This document shows, one piece after another, positions 1 through 5,413 of a stretch of 8,314 nt of DNA. Origin of the DNA: an uncultured Bacilli bacterium (lineage in GTDB: Bacteria > Bacillota_I > Bacilli_A > RF39 > UBA660); contig CAPZYV010000039.1 in assembly GCA_948750805.1 (NCBI GenBank), positions 1-8,314 on the forward strand, in the 5' to 3' direction. Numbering within the stretch: position 1 is the first letter of the stretch; each line of letters begins with the position of its first letter. The position numbers were made by a program, and so were the translations under genes. Under the pieces are notes generated by a model that made no database searches, was not told the origin of the DNA, and saw nothing but the letters and a program-made list of their open reading frames with translations.

Positions 1-1087
1 AAGAGAAGTAAAAACTGTAAGTGAAGAAGCTTATTTCTTTAAATTATCTAAATATCAAGATAAATTAGTTAAATTTTACGAAGAACATCCCAACTTTATT
101 TTACCATTATCTAGAAAAAATGAAATGCTAAATAATTTTATTAAACCAGGTCTTGAGGACTTATGTGTATCTCGTACTAGTTTTAAATGGGGAATACCTG
201 TAGATTTTGACCCTAATCATGTTGTATATGTTTGGGTAGATGCTTTAACAAATTATATAACTAGTTTAGGATACCCTAATGAAACAAACGAATTATTTAA
301 AAAATATTGGCCAGCAGACTTACATATTGTAGGCAAAGAAATAGTAAGATTCCACACAATCATTTGGCCATGTCTTTTAATGGCTCTTAATTTACCACTT
401 CCTAATCAAGTATTTGGTCATGGTTGGCTAAAAATTGATGGTGGTAAAATTTCTAAAAGCTTAGGAAATTATAAAGACCCTCGAGTATATATAAATGCAT
501 ATGGTGTAGATGCCGTAAGATATTATGCACTTCGTGAAGTTCCGTTTGGAAGCGATGGTAACTTCTCAGAAGAAGCCTTAGTATCACGCACCAATGCTGA
601 TTTAGTAAACACTTTAGGAAATCTTGTAAATAGAACTATAAGTATGTCTCACAAATACTTTGAAGGAATCGTAACCAATCCTGGAATAATTGAAGAAATA
701 GATAAAGATTTAATTAATAATATTTTAGATTTAAAAGCAATTGTTGAAGAAAAAATGAACGAATTAAAAGTTAATGAAGCAATAGAAAGTATCATGGACG
801 TATTAAGAAAATGCAATAAATATATTGACGACACAACTCCATGGGCTCTTGCTAAAGATGAAACAAAAAAAGAACGTTTGCAAACTATTCTTTATAATCT
901 TTTAGAAGGAATTCGCATTTGTACAATTCTCTTAACTCCATTTATTCCAACTACTAGTGAAAAAATACTAACGAATTTAAATACTAAAGAAACATCTTAT
1001 GAATCTATAAAAACATTTGGTTTATTAGAAGAAGGTCTTAAACTAAATAATCCCGAAATTATATATAGCCGTATTGAAACTAAATAA
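1..1087 (+). CDS. metG: Methionyl-tRNA synthetase, 5'-truncated by window edge
   Basis: This class I aminoacyl-tRNA synthetase charges tRNA-Met in the cytoplasm. The frame is open from base 2, so the gene begins outside the window and the first in-window ATG (125) is internal; about 361 C-terminal residues are visible. The class I signature KISKS followed by LGN lies at 446-460, preceded by the GHGW and KIDGGK context typical of MetRS. The upstream VYVWVDALTNYI and HIVGKEIVRFH stretches belong to the catalytic core. The helical anticodon-binding domain follows, with the DDTTPWALAK segment (Trp codon 842-844) that is characteristic of anticodon recognition. The protein stops shortly after this domain, so the C-terminal EMAP/Trbp111-like tRNA-binding domain found in many Firmicute MetRS (about 650 residues) is absent and the enzyme is probably of the short type (about 510-520 residues, inferred). 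The identification is secure. Confidence 0.97.
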   Translation, partial: REVKTVSEEAYFFKLSKYQDKLVKFYEEHPNFILPLSRKNEMLNNFIKPGLEDLCVSRTSFKWGIPVDFDPNHVVYVWVDALTNYITSLGYPNETNELFKKYWPADLHIVGKEIVRFHTIIWPCLLMALNLPLPNQVFGHGWLKIDGGKISKSLGNYKDPRVYINAYGVDAVRYYALREVPFGSDGNFSEEALVSRTNADLVNTLGNLVNRTISMSHKYFEGIVTNPGIIEEIDKDLINNILDLKAIVEEKMNELKVNEAIESIMDVLRKCNKYIDDTTPWALAKDETKKERLQTILYNLLEGIRICTILLTPFIPTTSEKILTNLNTKETSYESIKTFGLLEEGLKLNNPEIIYSRIETK

Positions 1088-1095
1088 AGGCAATA

Positions 1096-1134
1096 AAAAA
1101 ACAAGAATCATAAAGGAATTAATTCTTGTTTTTT
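1096..1134. terminator. Bidirectional intrinsic terminator between metG and the convergent gene
   Basis: A 13-bp perfect stem pairs 1096-1108 with 1122-1134 around a 13-nt loop. The arms begin with an A run and end with a T run, so either strand gives a hairpin ending in a U tract. It sits in the 52-bp gap between the metG stop and the stop of the convergent gene, where a shared terminator is expected. The GC content of the stem is low, as elsewhere in this AT-rich window. Confidence 0.85.
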
Positions 1135-1139
1135 AAATG

Positions 1140-1775
1140 TTATTTTCTTCCTTCACCAGATTGTAGGATATTTTCTAAATACTGTATTTCTGTTTCCTTC
1201 GCATCAATCATTGGTCTATTAGTAGGATTTACCTGAAAATATTGAAGTGCATTTTTAGCATCTAAAAGTTGTTTTCGGATAGTATCCATGAAAGAAAATT
1301 TTTTATCTTTTAATGCCAAATAATCTTGCATCATAGCAGTTCTAACATCATCGCTAACTTCTTGAGTATTTAAAGCTTCTTCAAAACTCCAATTCAAAAG
1401 AACAAAAATATTTGGCGTTTTCGGAAAAAAACCTAACTCTTGTAGAACATCTTCAGCTATATTAAAACCTACAACATCTACATAAATAGTTGCAGCTACA
1501 TAATTCAAATTATTTGGACATAATAAATATCCCATAAACTGCTCTAATATTTCTTTTTGCTTATCCTTATCTTTAATATGAATACGATTTATAATAATAT
1601 AAGTCTTGTCTAGAGGACAATAAATTTCTGCATCTAATAACATATTTCCTTTGTCATCATAAGCATTAACAACTTCAAAATCATCAGAGTCAAAATCACC
1701 AGTCCTAATTTTCATACTCTTTTTATTAAAATTATTTAATTTTCGTTCTCTATTTTCGTTAAAAGCTACAACCAT
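1140..1775 (-). CDS. Conserved-looking hypothetical protein, possibly a degenerate GNAT-like fold
   Basis: I do not recognise this 211-residue soluble protein. The start at 1775 is supported by AAGGGAG (plus-strand 1783-1789) 7 nt upstream. There is no signal peptide or membrane segment. The N-terminus (1-32) is basic then acidic. The centre (about 45-130) alternates predicted strands and helices: a hydrophobic strand at 58-67, a helix at 70-86, a strand at 92-102, a helix at 105-114 ending in the ELGFF motif, and a strand at 122-129. That order, including a terminal 'LGF', resembles the second half of GNAT acetyltransferases, but the acetyl-CoA pyrophosphate loop (Q/R-x-x-G-x-G/A) is missing. 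Residues 130-211 look helical, with possible coiled coil near 165-205. It is transcribed alone toward metG and diverges from the ABC exporter. The GNAT comparison is inference only; that it is a real gene is well supported by its RBS, promoter and length. Confidence 0.8.
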   Translation of the reverse strand: MVVAFNENRERKLNNFNKKSMKIRTGDFDSDDFEVVNAYDDKGNMLLDAEIYCPLDKTYIIINRIHIKDKDKQKEILEQFMGYLLCPNNLNYVAATIYVDVVGFNIAEDVLQELGFFPKTPNIFVLLNWSFEEALNTQEVSDDVRTAMMQDYLALKDKKFSFMDTIRKQLLDAKNALQYFQVNPTNRPMIDAKETEIQYLENILQSGEGRK

Positions 1776-1801
1776 AAATTTTCTCCCTTAAATTTATAAT
1801 T

Positions 1802-1828
1802 ATTATACAAAAAAACTCAAATTGTCAA
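1802..1828 (-). promoter_or_regulatory. Sigma-A-type promoter of the 1140-1775 gene
   Basis: On the minus strand a perfect -35 TTGACA (plus-strand 1823-1828) is followed by a perfect -10 TATAAT (1802-1807). The spacer is only 15 nt, shorter than the preferred 17. A looser AATAAT hexamer at 1799-1804 would give 18 nt. The predicted transcript start is about 20 nt before the ATG, leaving room for the AAGGGAG ribosome binding site. Confidence 0.6.
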
Positions 1829-1894
1829 ATTTTTGCATTTTATAGTTTACTTTTTCTGTTCTTAAAAAGTCAGTTTTTCTACTCTATTTTTCAT

Positions 1895-1900
1895 TATAAT
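1895..1900 (+). promoter_or_regulatory. Putative -10 element of the ABC exporter gene
   Basis: A perfect TATAAT lies 16 nt before the ATG at 1917. No good -35 hexamer is visible at 16-18 nt spacing; T-rich sequence around 1874-1879 is the best available. The ATG at 1899 overlaps this hexamer, which argues that 1899 is not the start codon. The predicted leader is only about 10 nt and begins at or next to the GGTGG ribosome binding site. Confidence 0.45.
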
Positions 1901-1916
1901 GATAATGGTGGTATAT

Positions 1917-3635
1917 ATGAAAAAGATAAATTATTTAAAATGGCTATTAAAATACTCTAAAAAATCAAAAAAAGATTTATTTTTATATTGTTTAATGGGC
2001 TTACTAATGGTAGTAGTATGGATTACTATTCCAATATATATGGCTAAATTAACATTAAATTTAACTAATGGTTCATGGCATGATTTATATTATATTTCAT
2101 TTTTCATTTTTGGTCTTCATTTCTTTTTTAATATTCTAAAAGTTCTCATAAGTAACTTTGCCTTAAAATTTATTACGGAAACTTATCGTAATCTTCATTT
2201 AGATATTTCCGAAAAGTTTATGAATACTAGTTTAAAAGATATAACTAAAAAAAGTAGTGGCTATTATATCAACCGCTTAACAGACGACACTTTAGATGTA
2301 TCTGACTTTTTTATAAATGTCACAGATGATATCATTGATATCCTAATAAATATCGGTTCAATTATAACTATTTTTGTTCTAAATAAATATATTTTTATTT
2401 ATTATTTATATTTTATAATTTTACTATATTTAATAAAAAGAGCCAAGACAAATCATAAGATAAAATTTGAACATAAGAAAAAAGAAGCAGTAGAATCTTT
2501 AATGACTAGTAATATTGAAATGATTCGTGGCATTGAAGAAATAAAACTATTAAACATTAAACAAAAATTTTTAAAAATCTTAAATACCAAAATAAGAAAG
2601 TTTAGCACATCTTTAATCAAATTAGATAATGTAGAACGATTTTATGATTTTATCTATAATAGTACCATTAATCTTTTTCGTTTATTATTAATTGCCTTAT
2701 GTATTTTTTTAATTAACAAAAATTTACTTACTATTGCTATTGCCTTAATTGCCATAAATTACGAATCAAATGTTTTTGATTTATTAACATTTACAGAATC
2801 AATTATTCATAATATTAAAAAGTTTAAACTATGTGCTGACAGAATAATGGAAATAACTGATTATCAAAATAAGTCGCCAGAAGTATTTGGTAATAATACT
2901 CTTAAACAAAAAGCTATTACATGTAAATTACAAAATATAACTTTTGGCTATTATAAATCTAAATCTATTTTAGAAGAAATCAATATTACTATTGACCCCA
3001 AAACAACTATAGCAATTGTCGGTAAAAGTGGAGCTGGTAAAACAAGTATTTTAAATCTTTTGAATAAATTATTTATGCCAAATAAAGGCACAATTACTCT
3101 AAATGATATTAATATTAATGACTTAAATGAAAAAACTTTACGAAATACTATTTCTGTTGTAAACCAAAATCCCTATCTCTTTAATATGTCAATAAAAGAA
3201 AATTTAAAACTTGTAAAAGAGGATGCAACTGACGAAGAAATAAAAGAAGCTTGTATCCTAGCCCAAATTGACGATGATATTATGAATATGCCAAAGGGAT
3301 ACAATACCATAGTTGAAGAAAACGGCAAAAATTTAAGTGGTGGACAAAAACAAAGGCTTGCCATTGCCCGAGTTATATTAAAAAATACACCTATTATATT
3401 ATTTGATGAAGCAACTAGTGCTTTAGATAATGAAACTGAAAAAAAATTAACCTTAGCTCTTAAAAAAATATCTGGTAAATATACTATCATAATGGTCGCA
3501 CATCGTTTATCTACTATTGAAAGTTGTAATACAATTTATTTTTTAAAAAACAAAAAAATTCTTGCCTCAGGCACTCATCAAGAACTATTAAAAACTTGTA
3601 AATCATATCAAGACTTATATAAAAACAAACTATAA
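1917..3635 (+). CDS. ABC exporter half-transporter (fused membrane domain and ATPase)
   Basis: This 572-residue type IV (MsbA/MDR-like) half-transporter in the cytoplasmic membrane must dimerise to work; its substrate cannot be read from the sequence. ATG 1917 is chosen over in-frame ATG 1899 because GGTGG (1907-1911) is correctly spaced and 1899 overlaps a -10 hexamer. Six membrane spans fit at about 21-43, 56-80, 138-156, 157-174, 249-266 and 268-284, with GYYINRLTDD (115-124) as the usual intracellular-loop element. The ATPase has Walker A GKSGAGKT from 369, a Q-loop near VNQNPYLF, signature LSGGQ 473-477, Walker B with D497 and catalytic E498, and a switch His at 529, so it looks fully active. 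No second half-transporter or export accessory gene is adjacent, which suggests a homodimer or a partner elsewhere. The 3' end overlaps the convergent mntP-like gene by 6 bases. Drug, lipid or peptide export are all possible. Confidence 0.93.
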   Translation: MKKINYLKWLLKYSKKSKKDLFLYCLMGLLMVVVWITIPIYMAKLTLNLTNGSWHDLYYISFFIFGLHFFFNILKVLISNFALKFITETYRNLHLDISEKFMNTSLKDITKKSSGYYINRLTDDTLDVSDFFINVTDDIIDILINIGSIITIFVLNKYIFIYYLYFIILLYLIKRAKTNHKIKFEHKKKEAVESLMTSNIEMIRGIEEIKLLNIKQKFLKILNTKIRKFSTSLIKLDNVERFYDFIYNSTINLFRLLLIALCIFLINKNLLTIAIALIAINYESNVFDLLTFTESIIHNIKKFKLCADRIMEITDYQNKSPEVFGNNTLKQKAITCKLQNITFGYYKSKSILEEINITIDPKTTIAIVGKSGAGKTSILNLLNKLFMPNKGTITLNDININDLNEKTLRNTISVVNQNPYLFNMSIKENLKLVKEDATDEEIKEACILAQIDDDIMNMPKGYNTIVEENGKNLSGGQKQRLAIARVILKNTPIILFDEATSALDNETEKKLTLALKKISGKYTIIMVAHRLSTIESCNTIYFLKNKKILASGTHQELLKTCKSYQDLYKNKL

Positions 3636-4163
3636 TAGATGAATAAGACCTAAAATAAATAAAATAGCAACACCAATAATATTCGCATATATTCCTAATA
3701 TTTTATTAGCTTGTTTGCCAACTATAATACCCATATAAGTAAAAATAAAACTACAAATAGAAAATATACTCATTGCTAAATAAATATTATTAGTAATGGC
3801 TTTAATTCCAATTCCTACTGAAAAACTATCAATACTTACTCCAAATGCAAATAAAAACATTCCCCATAAAGATAAATTAAACTTTTCTTCTTCATGTTTT
3901 AAAATATCAATAACCATTTGAATTGCAATAAATATTAAAATAATCCCTAAAAGAATATCACATTTAAGTTCAAAAGTTTTAATTAATTGTTCACCTAAAA
4001 ACATTCCTAAGAGTGGTTGTAAAAAATGCATTATACCTACTATTAGAGCTAATCTAAATGCTTTTTTGGTAGTAGTATTAAACATACCAACGCCAAGAGA
4101 TAAAGAGAAAGTGTCCATACTAAGAGCAATTCCAATTAGAATAATGCTAAAAAGTTCCTTCAT
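3630..4163 (-). CDS. mntP: MntP-family membrane protein (putative Mn2+ efflux pump; YtaF-like possible)
   Basis: This 177-residue polytopic membrane protein of the MntP (DUF204) family has six predicted spans, about 4-24, 36-57, 68-88, 98-118, 127-147 and 156-176. It shows the family's internal duplication: ALSMDTFSLSLGVG (13-26, Asp17) in the first half and GVSIDSFSVGIG (108-119, Asp112) in the second. These acidic residues are thought to line the metal path. The GIMHFLQPLLGMFLGE stretch (43-58) also matches the family. MntP proteins export Mn2+; the related YtaF proteins are sporulation-associated and of unknown function. The spoIIR gene directly upstream keeps both readings open, although the length fits MntP better. 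The start at 4163 has a strong AGGAGGA site, masked by a hairpin (see 4172-4197). It is probably co-transcribed with spoIIR, 42 bp away. No yybP-ykoY-type leader can fit in the gap. Confidence 0.85.
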   Translation of the reverse strand: MKELFSIILIGIALSMDTFSLSLGVGMFNTTTKKAFRLALIVGIMHFLQPLLGMFLGEQLIKTFELKCDILLGIILIFIAIQMVIDILKHEEEKFNLSLWGMFLFAFGVSIDSFSVGIGIKAITNNIYLAMSIFSICSFIFTYMGIIVGKQANKILGIYANIIGVAILFILGLIHLL

Positions 4164-4171
4164 TTAATACT

Positions 4172-4197
4172 CCTCCTAAAATAATGTATTTAGGAAG
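4172..4197 (-). promoter_or_regulatory. RNA hairpin sequestering the mntP ribosome binding site
   Basis: In the minus-strand RNA, CTTCCTAAA (plus 4189-4197) pairs with TTTAGGAGG (plus 4172-4180) to give a 9-bp stem with one G-U pair and an 8-nt loop. The 3' arm contains the AGGAGG site for mntP, 8 nt before its ATG. The spoIIR stop codon ends 8 nt before the 5' arm, so a ribosome terminating on spoIIR could melt the stem. No U tract follows, so it is not a terminator. A role in translational coupling is inferred. Confidence 0.5.
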
Positions 4198-4205
4198 TTA
4201 AACTA

Positions 4206-4712
4206 TTAGAACTTATCAAGTAACTTTTTTACATAAGACTTATACTCTATATCACTAATATCTTTTTTATCATTATCTAGAAGACACAAAGGAGGAAATA
4301 AAACGCACCAAAAATTATTACCCATACCTTCACCTAAAGTTATCACTAAAGATTCATAATCGCCAGCTTTATATAAAACTCCTTTATAATTTTTAGTTGG
4401 AAAATAATTTCTGCCATAATTTATATTATAAGGAGTATTATAACTTTTAACAATTTCCTCAATTTTATCCATATTGTTATTAATTAAATTTCTTACATCT
4501 GTAGTATTACTAGCACCATTTATTAATTTATAAACTTCAGTTTCTATTTTATCTTTAATAATTAATTTTTCTTGTTGGTCACTTAAAGTATTACTATTTG
4601 CTATAACTCTAAATCTAATTGCATTATTAGGAATTAGTATATCTTCTTCTTTATTAACAAATAAAAATATTAAACTAAATATAAAAAGTCCAATAATAAT
4701 CTTTTTCACCAT
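4206..4712 (-). CDS. spoIIR: Stage II sporulation protein R (SpoIIR)
   Basis: SpoIIR is made in the forespore and secreted into the intermembrane space. There it triggers the SpoIIGA protease to process pro-sigma-E in the mother cell. This 168-residue protein has an N-terminal hydrophobic signal or anchor (about 4-19) and then the family motifs AIRFRVIANSN (31-41) with a DQQ..K helix, and GEGMGNNFWCVLFPPLC (127-143) with its two Cys, which is close to the family signature. It is shorter at the C-terminus than B. subtilis SpoIIR (about 220 residues). The start is taken as ATG 4712. An upstream GTG (4718) lies inside the AGGTG ribosome binding site, and a following GTG (4709) is a less likely alternative. 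It is the first gene of an operon with mntP. No sigma-F/G-like promoter was convincing in the short upstream region. It is strong evidence for sporulation ancestry. Confidence 0.92.
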   Translation of the reverse strand: MVKKIIIGLFIFSLIFLFVNKEEDILIPNNAIRFRVIANSNTLSDQQEKLIIKDKIETEVYKLINGASNTTDVRNLINNNMDKIEEIVKSYNTPYNINYGRNYFPTKNYKGVLYKAGDYESLVITLGEGMGNNFWCVLFPPLCLLDNDKKDISDIEYKSYVKKLLDKF

Positions 4713-4786
4713 AATCACCTATATTTATATAGAATTTAAAATTAACTTTTTATTCAATAAATTTAATATCTTAAAAAAATATAATA

Positions 4787-4795
4787 TGCTATAAT
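4787..4795 (+). promoter_or_regulatory. Extended -10 promoter of the 4815-5246 gene
   Basis: TGCTATAAT (TG at 4787-4788, TATAAT at 4790-4795) is a perfect extended -10 element. No good -35 is visible, which extended -10 promoters tolerate. A second TATAAT lies at 4780-4785 but lacks the TG extension. The predicted start, near 4802, falls at the AGGAGG ribosome binding site, giving a very short leader. The hexamer overlaps an in-frame ATG at 4794, which argues against that codon as the start. Confidence 0.55.
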
Positions 4796-4814
4796 GAGTA
4801 TAGGAGGAAACTTT

Positions 4815-5246
4815 ATGAAAAAATATATAGTAGCTAGTCTCTTTATTCTATCTTTAATTATAATAGTATTAATATCTTACAATTTATTTAAGCCAACATA
4901 TTACAAAATATATTTAACTAACAATGAATCTTCAGATTTAAATATTAATTATAATGGATTAATTACCAAAGGATTTCAAAATGGTAGTCTAAGCATCACG
5001 ATTGATTATTTATCACTAGATAATATTGACCATTATGCACTTTATGTGGATGGTGAAAAAGAACCTTTTTTAGGTTGGGGAAAAACTAAATCAATATCTA
5101 TATATGATAAAAATTTAAATAAGGATTATTCTATAGTAAATATAATGCTTAAAAACAAAGAAAATTTATATATATATTTTTATGATAATATTGAAACTAA
5201 CAATGTAATTGCTAAATATAAATTAAACATAGAAAAGATAAACTAA
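4815..5246 (+). CDS. Small membrane-anchored or secreted protein of unknown function
   Basis: I do not recognise this 143-residue protein. ATG 4815 is preferred to in-frame ATG 4794 because AGGAGG (4802-4807) sits 7 nt upstream and 4794 lies in the promoter. The N-terminus is MKK followed by a hydrophobic stretch (about 5-26) with no Cys for lipidation and no obvious cleavage site, so an uncleaved anchor with an outside domain is likely. The remaining roughly 115 residues are polar, rich in Asn, Asp, Ile and Tyr, and look like alternating beta strands without Cys, consistent with a small beta-sandwich domain. It is divergent from spoIIR and precedes murA, but a separate murA promoter suggests it is monocistronic. 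No enzymatic motif was seen. Confidence 0.8.
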   Translation: MKKYIVASLFILSLIIIVLISYNLFKPTYYKIYLTNNESSDLNINYNGLITKGFQNGSLSITIDYLSLDNIDHYALYVDGEKEPFLGWGKTKSISIYDKNLNKDYSIVNIMLKNKENLYIYFYDNIETNNVIAKYKLNIEKIN

Positions 5247-5263
5247 AAGTAAATAGTCGTAAA

Positions 5264-5291
5264 TAAAAGATTGACAATAACTAATCTTTTA
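5264..5291 (+). terminator. Weak hairpin after the 4815-5246 gene
   Basis: A 9-bp AT-rich stem (5264-5272 with 5283-5291, 10-nt loop) lies 18 bp after the stop codon. The 3' arm ends in only four T followed by A, so the U tract is poor. It overlaps the -35 box of the murA promoter, so it may be incidental. No other terminator candidate lies between the two genes. Confidence 0.35.
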
Positions 5292-5300
5292 AGATATAGT
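5271..5300 (+). promoter_or_regulatory. Sigma-A-type promoter of murA
   Basis: A perfect -35 TTGACA (5271-5276), an 18-nt spacer and a -10 TATAGT (5295-5300, one mismatch) form the best promoter in the window. Transcription would start near 5307 and give a leader of about 107 nt before the murA ATG. Confidence 0.7.
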
Positions 5301-5357
5301 ATTCATGGGTTAAATTATTAAATTAATAGCACCAAAAAAAATATAAAACATAAAAAA

Positions 5358-5381
5358 TAGTATAAGTACCAACTTATACTA
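5358..5381 (+). promoter_or_regulatory. 10-bp palindromic hairpin in the murA leader
   Basis: A perfect 10-bp inverted repeat, TAGTATAAGT (5358-5367) and ACTTATACTA (5372-5381), surrounds the tetraloop ACCA. It lies about 50 nt downstream of the predicted murA transcript start and 32 nt before the ATG. A shorter stem, TTACT/AGTAA (5388-5392/5397-5401), follows directly before the AAGGG ribosome binding site. Only a short, delayed T run follows the main stem, so a plain terminator is unlikely. It could be a dimeric-repressor operator or an RNA regulatory or stability element; the sequence does not decide. Confidence 0.5.
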
Positions 5382-5413
5382 AAATTTTTACTTAGAAGTA
5401 AGGGTGTGTTAAA

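Noticed and set aside
649..834. Minus-strand open frame inside metG, and similar ones inside the ABC, murA and SGNH-like genes
   Set aside because: They lie opposite strongly supported genes, have low-complexity Ile/Ser/Phe-rich translations and no family motifs, so they are reading-frame shadows.
1899..1916. Earlier ATG (1899) as the ABC exporter start, giving six extra residues
   Set aside because: It overlaps a perfect TATAAT and has no ribosome binding site, whereas ATG 1917 has GGTGG at correct spacing.
4164..4205. yybP-ykoY manganese riboswitch upstream of mntP
   Set aside because: The 42-bp gap to spoIIR is far too short for that riboswitch and shows only the SD-masking hairpin.
4713..4800. 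Sigma-F/G-type promoter for spoIIR (a GCATA occurs on the minus strand near 4785-4789)
   Set aside because: No GGNNANANT-like -10 lies at 14-17 nt from it, and the motif overlaps the promoter of the divergent gene. No convincing sigma-A promoter was seen on this strand either.
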